From the NCBI RefSeq assembly GCF_029395535.1, contig NZ_CP113920.1, forward strand, positions 1,612,001-1,676,000: a stretch of DNA of 64,000 nt. The letters are read 5' to 3'. This DNA comes from Bifidobacterium sp. ESL0732 (GTDB lineage Bacteria > Actinomycetota > Actinomycetes > Actinomycetales > Bifidobacteriaceae). A program made the translations under genes and the position numbers. The notes beneath the pieces were generated by a model, which did no database searches, was not told the DNA's origin, and saw only the letters and a program-made list of their open reading frames with translations. This document shows, piece after piece, positions 1 through 9,300 of this stretch (position 1 is its first letter; every line of letters begins with the position of its first letter).

Positions 1-66
1 AGAAGAAAGAATATCGCTCTCTCTATAATGTAATGCAATGTCGGAATCGGAACGCACAATATTGTT

Positions 67-831
67 ATGACAACAACGAAAAACAATGCGGACGCCGACA
101 ACGCGGCACCCATGCTCGACGCGATAGCACAAGCTCCTCAGCAAGATGAAGACACCACACTCGGAACTGCTTGGCTGCTCGGTTTCGACACCGAGACCAC
201 CGGAACCGGTTCGGCTGACGCCATCGTCTCCGCCTCGCTGGTTCTGCGCGACCCCAGCAAAGGCTACGAGGGCGACGTCGTGGCGGAATGGGTCATCAAT
301 CCACACCGTCATATAAGCGCCGGCGCAAGCCGGGTCAACGGGTTCACCGATGAATTCCTCGAGTCCAACGGCGCGGAACCTGCCGACGCCATCGCCGCCA
401 TCGCTTCCATCGTCGCAGCCGCTCAAGGCAAGCAAATCCCGCTGCTCGCCTACAACGCGCCTTTCGACGTGCGCATGCTGGCCGGTGATCTCAAACGCTG
501 GAACCTGAAAGCGCTCCCCGATGAACTTCTGGTGGCCGATCCGCTAGTCATCGATCGCGAGATCTCGCACCGTCACGGCAAGCGCACGTTGACCTATACC
601 ACCGAATACTACGGAGTCGAACCACATGGCGATTTCCACGATGCCACCGCCGACACCACCGCGGCCGTTGACCTCATCCAACCGATGTCCACGCTCTACC
701 CGAAAGTCGGCAACCTAAAGCTCGGTGAACTCATGGACTGGCAGCGCGAGGCGCACAAGAAGTGGAAGGATTCGTTCAACAAGTGGATGGAATCGCGCGG
801 CCGTCGGCCTATCACCGATAACTGGCTCTGA
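67..831 (+). CDS. DnaQ-like 3'-5' exonuclease (DEDD family)
   Basis: This 254-residue protein is a DnaQ/RNase T superfamily 3'-5' exonuclease, probably acting in DNA repair or proofreading. All three exonuclease motifs are visible: DTETTG at residues 41-46 (ExoI), YNAPFD at 129-134 (ExoII) and HDATADT at 191-197 (ExoIIIe, with the general-base His191 and metal ligand Asp196). About 35 acidic, low-complexity residues precede the fold. No polymerase, UvrC-like or BRCT domain is attached, so it could be a stand-alone epsilon-like subunit or a general exonuclease. No clear ribosome binding site precedes the ATG, so the message may be leaderless. It is not obviously in an operon with the murE gene that starts 222 bases downstream. 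Confidence 0.85.
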   Translation: MTTTKNNADADNAAPMLDAIAQAPQQDEDTTLGTAWLLGFDTETTGTGSADAIVSASLVLRDPSKGYEGDVVAEWVINPHRHISAGASRVNGFTDEFLESNGAEPADAIAAIASIVAAAQGKQIPLLAYNAPFDVRMLAGDLKRWNLKALPDELLVADPLVIDREISHRHGKRTLTYTTEYYGVEPHGDFHDATADTTAAVDLIQPMSTLYPKVGNLKLGELMDWQREAHKKWKDSFNKWMESRGRRPITDNWL

Positions 832-1053
832 ACGCTTCTGTATAGCAGCTACGAAACCAGCAATAGCGGAATCTTCATAAAAGAACACCATATTTTACGG
901 CGATACCCGATTATCGATGCGGGATTAAGCCCGGTTTCACGTCGGCATGCAGAAGATTCACTGTGATGTGTAAGTTCCATTCGATTGTGACAGGTTCCTC
1001 TTATTTCCGCTTCCATGATGCGCTAGCCTTATGGGTGGCAAGAAAGGTTTGAT

Positions 1054-2616
1054 ATGGCTCTGACTCTGGCAACTGCGGTCGAATTGCTTGATAAGCATCA
1101 TCTTTTGCGGGAAATCATCCAAGGCAAGACTTGGTCGCGTAACCCCGCACGTTTTGCGGGTGCCGAAGACGCTTTTAATTCCATCACCTATGACACACGG
1201 CAGGTGCGCGAAGGTTCGTTGCTGTGTTGCAAAGGCCATTTCAAAGCCGACTATCTTTCAGGCTGTGACGAACACGGACTCAAGGCCTACGTTGCGGAAA
1301 CGGACTTCAGCGAGAAAACCGAAGCCATCGGCATTATCGTCGATGACATACGTAAGGCGATGAGTCTGCTTTCCGCCGAATTTTACGGACGGCCACAGGA
1401 CGAACTCACCGTCATCGGCATCACCGGGACCAAGGGCAAAACGACTACCGCCTACTTTGTTCAGTCGATTCTGAACGCTGCCAGCGATGGCAGGGCTGCC
1501 CTGTTCTCGTCAGTGGACAACTGCCTTGACGGACATACCTACACAGCCTCCGCGCTGACCACGCCGGAATCGATGGACGCGTTCCGCATGATGCGCGAGG
1601 CCCTTGATAACGGAATGCGCTACCTGGTGATGGAGGTCTCCTCGCAGGCTTACAAAGTCGAGCGCGTGTACGGGCTCACTTTCGATGTCGGGGCTTTCTT
1701 GAACATCTCCCCCGACCACATCAGCCCCATCGAACATCCTACGTTCGAAGATTATTTGTATTGCAAACGGCAGATTACGACCAACAGCAAGACGTTGGTG
1801 CTGGGAGCTGACTGCGACCACGCCGATCTTATTGAAGAAGACGCTGCGGCCGCGGGCGTTCCTGTTACCACTTTTGCTTTGCACACCAGCGGCGCAACCA
1901 ATAGCGGGACCAAAGCCGACACCGTTGCATGGCCGGCGGATAAAGACCGTACGGCGTTTCATATCGAAGTTGCAGGCACAACCGGCACCTATAAATTGCG
2001 CATGGATGGCGATTTCAACTATGCCAACGCCGCCGCGGCACTGACCATCGCACAGCTTGCCGGTATCGACCTCAATAATAAAAAAATTTCACACGCACTA
2101 GAAAACGTTCGTATTTCGGGGCGCATGGAGCAGTTCAAGGACTCACACGGACCGAATGTCGCCATCGTCGATTATGCGCATAATTTTGCCAGCGTCTCTG
2201 CCCTGATTGACTTCGCGATCGAACGGTATGGCGCAAACAAGCCACGAATTACGCTTGTCAGCGGCTCGGCCGGTGGCAAGGCGGTAGACCGGCGGAAAGA
2301 AATCATCGACGCCGCGCAGCACCGCGTCGACCGCATCATCATCACCAGCGACGACCCCGACAGGGAACGCGCGGAAGATATCTGCGAGACCATGCAAGCT
2401 GCCGTCAACGATCCCAATGTGCAATCAACCGTCATTATCGACAGGCAAAAGGCCGTCGAAACCGCCATCACCGAGGCACAGGCGCACGATGGTTTCGACG
2501 TGCTGCTGATCGTCGGCAAAGGCGAGGAACAGTGGATCAAAGTGGACGGCAAACACGCCCCCTACGAAGGCGACACCCATATCGTTACCAGGTTGTTCGG
2601 CCAAACCCATTCATGA
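1054..2616 (+). CDS. murE: MurE, UDP-MurNAc-tripeptide synthetase (L-Lys/L-Orn type)
   Basis: This cytoplasmic Mur ligase (520 aa) adds the third stem-peptide residue to UDP-MurNAc-L-Ala-D-Glu. It has the N-terminal MurE domain, the ATP-binding loop GTKGKTT at residues 125-131, TTPE at 169-172, EVSS at 194-197, the Mur ligase lysine in CKRQ near 238, and a C-terminal domain. Where diaminopimelate-adding enzymes carry DNPR, this protein has SDDPD at 432-436. Loss of that arginine points to L-Lys or L-Orn as substrate (family knowledge plus inference). An AGAAAGG ribosome binding site precedes the ATG. The next two genes encode a D-aspartate ligase and an aspartate racemase on the same strand. 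It is the only catalytically complete MurE in the window; the dcw copy at 51491-52378 is degenerate. Confidence 0.93.
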   Translation: MALTLATAVELLDKHHLLREIIQGKTWSRNPARFAGAEDAFNSITYDTRQVREGSLLCCKGHFKADYLSGCDEHGLKAYVAETDFSEKTEAIGIIVDDIRKAMSLLSAEFYGRPQDELTVIGITGTKGKTTTAYFVQSILNAASDGRAALFSSVDNCLDGHTYTASALTTPESMDAFRMMREALDNGMRYLVMEVSSQAYKVERVYGLTFDVGAFLNISPDHISPIEHPTFEDYLYCKRQITTNSKTLVLGADCDHADLIEEDAAAAGVPVTTFALHTSGATNSGTKADTVAWPADKDRTAFHIEVAGTTGTYKLRMDGDFNYANAAAALTIAQLAGIDLNNKKISHALENVRISGRMEQFKDSHGPNVAIVDYAHNFASVSALIDFAIERYGANKPRITLVSGSAGGKAVDRRKEIIDAAQHRVDRIIITSDDPDRERAEDICETMQAAVNDPNVQSTVIIDRQKAVETAITEAQAHDGFDVLLIVGKGEEQWIKVDGKHAPYEGDTHIVTRLFGQTHS

Positions 2617-2670
2617 CACCGAACAGATGCATCCACTGTTTCTGCAATTTTCAGAGGTAAGCTAAGAACC

Positions 2671-3915
2671 ATGAAGCAATTCCAACCGGTACTTTTGGGC
2701 AGCGATATCAACGCCTACGGCATGGCCCGTGCCTTCCACGAGGCGTACGGCATCGTCTCGACTGCCTTCGCGCACTTCCAGCTCGCGCCCACCAGGTTCA
2801 GCAAAATCGTCGACGTCCATATCGTCGACGGATTCGGCCAAGCCGAGACGTTCCGCAAGACGCTGATCGATTACGCCAAAACCTTCAAATCCGGCCATCC
2901 CGGCACCACTCTGCTGCTCATTCCTTGCGGTGACCTGTATGCGAACCTCTTAAGCCATAGCAGCGCGGACCTGGCACCTTACTTCGTTTTCAACACCCTC
3001 GACCCGGCGCTCAACAAGCAGCTGAGCTATAAGAACACGTTCTATGACACCTGCGAGCGTTACGGTCTTCCCTATCCCAAAACCAAGGTCATGACCGAGG
3101 AAAGCGTGGCGCGCGGCGAATACAAGAATCTGCCGTTCAACTTCCCCGTCGCCATGAAACCAGCCGATTCCGCAGCATGGCTCGATATCGACTTCCCGGG
3201 GCGCAAGAAGGCGTTCGTCATCGAGACGCCGGAGGAACTGGACAAGCTCATTAACCTCTCCTACGGCGCCGGCTATCACGCCGAAATGATTCTGCAGGAC
3301 TTCATCCCCGGCGACGACTCTCATATGCGCGTGCTCAACGCCTACGTCGACCGCCATCACCGCGTGCGCATGATGTTCCTCGGCCACCCGCTGCTCGAGG
3401 ACCCGACCCCCGAAGCCGTAGGCAACTACGCGGCCATCATCCCCGATTACAACGAGGAGATATGCCTCAAAATCAAAACGTTCCTCGAGGACATCGGCTA
3501 TGAGGGCGTCGCCAATTTCGACATGAAATACGACGACCGGGACCATACTTACAAGCTTTTCGAGATCAACCTGCGGCAGGGCCGTTCCAGCTATTTCGTC
3601 ACTTTGAACGGCTACAACCTGGCTCGCTATTTCGCTGAGGATTTGGTGGAAGACGCGCCGTTCGACGGCAACACCGTCATCGGCCGCGGCAACAAGCTGT
3701 GGATGGAGATTCCGCGCTCGATTTTCCGCGATTACGTGGTCGAAGGCGAAGATAAGCGTCGGGGCATGAAGATGATCGCTGACGGAGATTGGGGCACGAC
3801 CTTGGAGTATCGCAAGGACATGAACCCGATGCGTTGGCTTTTGATCCGGCACGCGTTCTCGATTTATAAAAAGCGTTACGCGCAGTACTTCAAACAGAAG
3901 GCAGATCTCAAGTGA
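2671..3915 (+). CDS. ATP-grasp ligase, probable D-aspartate ligase for the peptidoglycan cross-bridge
   Basis: This 414-residue protein resembles the ATP-grasp carboxylate-amine ligases that add D-Asp to the side-chain amine of L-Lys in peptidoglycan precursors (Aslfm of Enterococcus faecium). Visible signs are the N-terminal pre-ATP-grasp domain (about 1-110), the nucleotide-binding segment around FPVAMKPADS (about 158-167) and the metal-binding stretch KLFEINLRQGRSS near residue 300. The C-terminal part is basic. The gene lies 54 bases after murE and overlaps the aspartate racemase gene by four bases, so substrate supply and ligation are translationally coupled. Context is the main reason to prefer D-Asp over another amino acid. 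I see no membrane segment. An AGAGG site precedes the ATG. Confidence 0.8.
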   Translation: MKQFQPVLLGSDINAYGMARAFHEAYGIVSTAFAHFQLAPTRFSKIVDVHIVDGFGQAETFRKTLIDYAKTFKSGHPGTTLLLIPCGDLYANLLSHSSADLAPYFVFNTLDPALNKQLSYKNTFYDTCERYGLPYPKTKVMTEESVARGEYKNLPFNFPVAMKPADSAAWLDIDFPGRKKAFVIETPEELDKLINLSYGAGYHAEMILQDFIPGDDSHMRVLNAYVDRHHRVRMMFLGHPLLEDPTPEAVGNYAAIIPDYNEEICLKIKTFLEDIGYEGVANFDMKYDDRDHTYKLFEINLRQGRSSYFVTLNGYNLARYFAEDLVEDAPFDGNTVIGRGNKLWMEIPRSIFRDYVVEGEDKRRGMKMIADGDWGTTLEYRKDMNPMRWLLIRHAFSIYKKRYAQYFKQKADLK

Positions 3916-4643
3916 AACGACCGTTTTTCGCCGTTATTGGCGGCATGGGGACTTTGGCGACCGAATCATATATCCGGCTGATCGACAAGATGAGCGACGC
4001 CGCCACCGATCAGGACTTCCTCGACTATGTGGTGTTCAACGACGCTTCCGTGCCTGACCGAACGGCGTTCATGCTGGGCGATAGCTTCGACGACCCCTTC
4101 CCCGTCATCGCCGATGACATCGCCAAGGCCACAGCCATCGGGGCCAGCTTCATTACGATTCCCTGCAACACCGCGCATTTTATGCTGCCACGTTTCCAGG
4201 AACTTACCGACGTGCCGATTCTCAACATGCTGACCGGCGCCGTGGAACGCATGAAGGCGACTTTGCCCGTCGCAACGCACCCACGCGTCGGTTTCATGGG
4301 CACCGAGGGTTCTCGCCATTCCGGCCTCTACCAGCGTGAAATCGAATCCGCCGGCTACACGTTCATCGAACCCGACGATGAACTGCAGAAGCGCATCGAT
4401 TCGTTGATTTATGACGACGTGAAAAGTGGTGGACCACTAAGCCTTGAGCGCTACCGCTACGTCATCGATACGTTCCTTGACAAGTCTGAGTCGGCTCGCT
4501 ATCGCTGCGATATCGTGGTTCTAGGCTGCACTGAGCTCTCGGTCCTCAATGAGGCCTTCCCGCTCCCTGGCCTTCCCATCATCGATGCCCAAACCATTCT
4601 GGCCGAAGATACTGTGGCGCGCGCGAAGGCACTGCGGCAATAG
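3912..4643 (+). CDS. Aspartate racemase (Asp/Glu racemase family)
   Basis: This 243-residue cofactor-independent racemase of the Asp/Glu/hydantoin racemase family most likely makes D-aspartate from L-aspartate. The two catalytic cysteines sit in typical motifs, PCNTAH (Cys85) and GCTEL (Cys206), and GGMGTLAT at residues 10-17 is the aspartate racemase N-terminal signature. The start is GTG, overlapping the stop of the ATP-grasp gene (GTGA). Together with murE and the ligase it forms an operon for a D-Asp-containing interpeptide bridge. Glutamate racemase is an alternative, but the fusion-like coupling with an Aslfm-type ligase favours aspartate. A perfect 42-bp palindrome follows 45 bases after the stop. 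Confidence 0.88.
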   Translation: MKRPFFAVIGGMGTLATESYIRLIDKMSDAATDQDFLDYVVFNDASVPDRTAFMLGDSFDDPFPVIADDIAKATAIGASFITIPCNTAHFMLPRFQELTDVPILNMLTGAVERMKATLPVATHPRVGFMGTEGSRHSGLYQREIESAGYTFIEPDDELQKRIDSLIYDDVKSGGPLSLERYRYVIDTFLDKSESARYRCDIVVLGCTELSVLNEAFPLPGLPIIDAQTILAEDTVARAKALRQ

Positions 4644-4688
4644 AGCGATAGTAATATTCAAAAACGTATGGCACTTGCCAATAGCAAA

Positions 4689-4730
4689 TTGTGGGCGTGC
4701 GTAAGTGCATGCACTTACGCACGCCCACAA
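4689..4730. terminator. Perfect 42-bp palindrome between convergent genes
   Basis: The arms 4689-4709 and 4710-4730 are exact reverse complements around TGCATGCA, with no unpaired spacer. It lies between the convergent racemase and glycerate kinase genes, so it can act as a bidirectional terminator hairpin. Neither side has a strong T-run, so termination may be inefficient or rely on the stem alone. Confidence 0.65.
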
Positions 4731-4849
4731 CAAATTCGAAATAATAAGCTGGCAATAAAAAACCATAACTAGCCTAACGCTCGGATCTCAGACGGAAGGC
4801 AGGTGCAACGCGCTTGCCTCCGCACAATATTCCATAATTGATTCACGCA

Positions 4850-6016
4850 TCAGCTCAACAGACGCATCACATTTTCTGCGGTGCGGCTGATGTTCTTTTT
4901 TGCCGTCTCTTCGCGAATCGCCTCGGGAAGCGTGCAGACACCAGAGAGCACACCGAAAATGGCATCGATACCCAGACCGTACAGCGTCTCGATTCCATCT
5001 CCCACGTTGCCTGCCAAAGCGATGACCTTGGCGTTCGGAGCAACCTCTTTCACCGCCTGGGCCGTACCCATCGGTGTTTTGCCGTATTGCGTCTGGAAAT
5101 CGATGCCGCCCTCGCCGGTGAAACAGTAATCGATGCCACGGGCCTTGGATTTGAGCCCGGTGGCTTCCACGACGGTTTCAACGCCCGAACGCATGCGCGA
5201 GTCGGTGAACGCAAGGAACCCTGCACCCAAACCGCCGGCGGCACCCGCACCGGGAATATCGGCCACATCGCGACCCAGCTGATGATCAATGAGCTTGGCA
5301 TAATGTTTCAGGCTCGCGTCGAGCTGCTTGACCATCTCCGGAGTGGCGCCTTTCTGCGGGCCGAACACCGCGGAAGCGCCCGTAGGCCCGGTCAACGGAT
5401 TCGTGACGTCCGAGGCAAGGATGATGGACACCCCGTCAAGTCTCGGGTGGAGATCCGAAATATCGATGTTGGCCAGATCCTTCAACGCTAGGCCGCCTTC
5501 TTCAAGCGGATTTCCCTGACCGTCCAGAAAACGGGCGCCAAGGGCACGGGCCATGCCGGAACCCCCGTCGTTGGTGGCGCTTCCACCCAAGCCGACGATG
5601 ATATCGCTGACACCGTGGTCAAGCGCGTTGACGATCAGCTCGCCCGTACCGCGTGTGGTAGCGATGAAAGGATTCTTGGTCTGGTCGTCAACGAATTGCA
5701 TGCCGCTGGCCGCCGCCATTTCGATGACGGCGGTTTTGCCGTCACCAAGCAGACCGTAAGTCGCATCCACCGGCGTACCGAGCGGACCGGTGACCTTTAC
5801 CGTGATGAATGTGCCGTTCGTTGCGTCGACCAACGATTGCACCGTGCCTTCGCCTCCATCGGCCATGGGCACTTTCACACACTTGGCATTGGGAGCGGCC
5901 TTCAAAACGCCGGCTTCCACGGCATCGGCCACTTGCTTGGCGGTAAGGCTACCTTTGAACGAATCCGGTGCGATCAGCACCTTTACTTCTTTGTCTGTGC
6001 TATATCCAGTTGTCAT
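4850..6016 (-). CDS. Glycerate 2-kinase
   Basis: This 388-residue protein belongs to the GarK/GlxK (type I) glycerate kinase family, which phosphorylates D-glycerate to 2-phosphoglycerate and feeds it into lower glycolysis. Family landmarks include VLIAPDSFKGSLTA (residues 13-26), the MADGGEGT loop at 51-58, and GLGGSATNDGGSGMARALGA in the middle of the protein. The length matches the family. A strong AAGGAG site precedes the ATG on the minus strand. It stands alone, convergent with the D-Asp operon, and no glyoxylate or tartronate semialdehyde gene lies nearby. Its glycerate source is therefore not evident here. Confidence 0.92.
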   Translation of the reverse strand: MTTGYSTDKEVKVLIAPDSFKGSLTAKQVADAVEAGVLKAAPNAKCVKVPMADGGEGTVQSLVDATNGTFITVKVTGPLGTPVDATYGLLGDGKTAVIEMAAASGMQFVDDQTKNPFIATTRGTGELIVNALDHGVSDIIVGLGGSATNDGGSGMARALGARFLDGQGNPLEEGGLALKDLANIDISDLHPRLDGVSIILASDVTNPLTGPTGASAVFGPQKGATPEMVKQLDASLKHYAKLIDHQLGRDVADIPGAGAAGGLGAGFLAFTDSRMRSGVETVVEATGLKSKARGIDYCFTGEGGIDFQTQYGKTPMGTAQAVKEVAPNAKVIALAGNVGDGIETLYGLGIDAIFGVLSGVCTLPEAIREETAKKNISRTAENVMRLLS

Positions 6017-6397
6017 CCGCCCATCTCCTTACTTTCAACAATCAATCGATTCGAACATCGACAATCAGAACACGATATCCAACATCAGGGTGGCCACGAC
6101 CGTCATCGTCATCACCGACAAATCTCGAATCGGCACACCCTAAGCCGATGCAGGGGAAGCGATTGCAGCAAAGCAAACGAACATCGTGCACAACAACGAA
6201 GAACCGGCTCAATAAACTTGCCGAACGCGCCGGATATAACCCTCTCGCGGCCTCCGTGATTATCAGGTTCTCAGCCTAGTCTTCACCATGCACGACTATC
6301 TGGGCTTCATCTCGGAAAAGTCGGATGACGAAAGTGAAATCGAGTACTGAACGTTATTCAGACCGACCTCATCACAGAAGATGTCTCGGCAGATGTA
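6017..6397. other. Intergenic stretch without a recognised gene
   Basis: About 380 bases lie between the glycerate kinase start and the smc stop. They should hold the glycerate kinase promoter. A 20-codon open frame at 6288-6350 ends in acidic residues but has no ribosome binding site. I recognise no RNA, repeat or conserved gene. Confidence 0.5.
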
Positions 6398-9300
6398 TCA
6401 GCTATTGTGCTCGAGCTTCTGGCTGACGACCGCAGTGACGCCGTCGGAGCGCATCGTCACTCCGTAGAGGGCATCGGCGATGGCCATTGTGCGCTGCTGG
6501 TGAGTGATGATGATGAGCTGGGCGTGCTTGCGCAGGTCATTGAACGCGTTGATCAGGCGGGTCAGGTTGATGTCATCAAGTGCAGCCTCGACCTCATCCA
6601 TCACATAGAACGGGCTGGGACGCGCGGTAAAGATGGCGAAGAGCAGGGCCAAAGCAGTGAGACTGCGTTCGCCGCCGGAAAGCAAACTCAGCTGCTTGAC
6701 ACGCTTGCCTGCTGGGCTCGCCTCCACGATGACGCCCGTGGTCAACAAATCGTCAGGATTTTCCAAACGCAGACGTCCCTTACCACCCGGGAACAATGTT
6801 GCGAAGACCTTTTCAAACGCAGCAGCCGTGTCATCGAAAGCGTTCTTGAACACCTCGATCATCGTGCGGTCGAGGTCCTGGATAAGCTTCAGCAAATCAT
6901 CGCGGCTCTTGGCGACATCATTGCGTTGGTCGTTCAAGTACTGGTTACGCGTCTCGAGCGCATCAAACTCCTCAGCCGCCAGGGGATTGATCTTGCCCAG
7001 CGCCTTTAGATCGCGTTCGGCTTTCTGCAGACGCTTCTGCTGCTCGGCACGGACGTACGGCACCATCTGGTAATGGTCGGCATCAATCGGTGCATCCTGG
7101 TTTGAATCGTTGTAACCATCAGCATCAGACGTCTCTTCACCGGAATCGCGCTGGTTATCAATTTCGTCGTCACTGTTTGCCAGCGGAATCGGATGGCCTT
7201 CGTCATCGAGCACCGGAACCAGCTTGTCGGGGCCGTATTCGTCAACCAACGCTTCGAGATCCAAGCCCAGCGTGTCCGAGACTTTCTGCTCGATCTGGCC
7301 ATATTGCGCGGCCAGACGCTCACGGTTCACATCCAGTTCATGCTCACGTTGTTGCAAAGCGGCCACTTTTGGCTCAGCTTCGTCGCGCCTTGCACGCAGT
7401 TGCTTCAGTTCGGCATCGTGGCTTGAAGCGGCCTTGGAAAGCTCGTCACGCTTGGCGACCACCGTCTTGAGCTCAGCGGAAACCAACGCGGCCATACCAC
7501 GTGCGTCCGCGGCAATTTGCCGGTCATGGGCTTGCTGATGTTCACGCTTTTCGTTGAGCGCCTTTATCTTCGTGCGCCTTGCCACGGCTTCGCTTGCCTG
7601 ATCATGGAGCAGACCAGCCTGGCGCACGAGCGAATCGGCCTTGCGATTGGCGTCGTTCCAAACGATCTTGGCCGAGACTTCCTGCTCACGCGCCTTATCC
7701 AGCGAAGTCTCGAGTTCGTGGACGCGCTTGTCCAAATCATCAAAGTCCTCGTTGTCGGTATCGGAATGTTCCGCGGTTTCCAGCGCCTGCGCCAAATCCT
7801 CAAGTTTAAGCTGATGTGTCTGGCGGTCGTCATCGGTCTGCTTGATTTTTTCGTCAAGCCCGCTGAGCTGTTTCGTCAGTTGCTTGACCCGTTCCTCGAC
7901 ATTCTTGAGATTCTTACGCGCCTGATCGGCTTTGACCTTAGCTTGAATGCGTTGCTGGGATTGCCTATCGACTTCAAGACGAGCTTTATCACGCGCCTGC
8001 GTTGCTGCTTCAATCTTTGGATGTATAGCATCCGCTTTGCCCTGAAGTTTTTTAGCTTCCGCCATCGCCTTGTCACGTCGCGCAGCCAGTGAAAGGTCGC
8101 TCTGCGAGCGCGAGGAACCGCCGATAGCGCCCACAGCGTTGACCACTTCACCGGCTTTGGTGACAGCCTGGCTGAACCGCCTCTGCTTGTCTTCCACGGC
8201 TTCCAGCGCCGTGTCCATATCAGGTACGGCAGCGACGTCATCAAGCAACAAACGGACGGCGCGAACAACGTTTTCGGCGAAATCAGCGTCTTTGGCAGAG
8301 TCATTGACACTTACCAAAGTCGAGGCGCAACGAACCGGATACCGGCTGTCTTTTCCGTTGCCATTCCCGGCTTCAGCGTTGTCAACAGCTCCCTCTTCAA
8401 GCGGATGCAATACAACAGCCTGCCCAAGCTTACCTTCACTGGCCCGGCGCAAGGCCTCGACCATATTGGATTTGCCAGGCACCACGATGGCGCTGGCAAA
8501 CTGGTCGAGCGCATGGGCGATGGCTTCTTCCCAGCCATCCTCGACGTGAATGAAGTCGGCAAGTCTGCCCAGCGCGGCCACGGTGTTATCCTGCTCGAGC
8601 TCGCCGGAAGCATTGCGGCTTTCCAGCGTCTCATTCAACGCGTCTGCCTTCGCCTTGAGCGCCGTCACCTTGGCAGTTGTGGCTCGCAGCTGCTCTTGCA
8701 AGGCGTCAAGTTCCTCCTGACGCTGTTGCATCGCGGTTTTCGCCGCTTCGAGATCCGCGGCGCTGTCTTCTTCACCGGCGTTCTGCGTTTCCGTTTCAAA
8801 CGCATCACGCTGGGCAGTGGCATCGTTACGCTGTTTGGCGATGGATTCACGCTGCCCGTTAAAGTCCTTGGCACGGCTTTGCGCCAGTTCAATGGCCGAT
8901 TCCTCACGCGTCTTGAGCTCGCGCAGATTGGCAACCTTCGAAGTGTGTTCCTGCGCAGCCTTGCGCAGTTCCGTCAAGGTCTGACGGGCCGCAGCGAGCT
9001 GCTTTTCATTGCCGGCACGAGATTCAGTCGCTTTGTCATAGGCGATGCGCATGTCGGAAACGCTCTTTTTCTGGGCTTCGGCCTGTTCGTCCAATTCCTT
9101 GGCACGGGACTCGAGAATGTCCGGATCTTCGCCGAAGTTCGTAATCATCTGACCGGCGAGGGAACGCGCACGCTCGTCGGCAAGCGAGGCCAGCGAACGG
9201 AACCTCTCCTCGATGCTCGAGAGCTCATGCCATGTCTCGTTGATTTTTTCCATGGCCGGGCTGGACTCGGAACTCAGCGCCTCGACCTGCTCGATATGCA

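Noticed and set aside
1054-2616. Diaminopimelate-adding MurE
   Set aside because: The DNPR motif is replaced by SDDPD, and the downstream D-Asp ligase needs a Lys- or Orn-type stem peptide.
4689-4730. Inverted terminal repeat of an insertion sequence
   Set aside because: The arms are adjacent, with no transposase gene or target duplication around them.
6288-6350. Twenty-codon open frame ending in acidic residues
   Set aside because: No ribosome binding site, no recognised family and too short to separate from chance.
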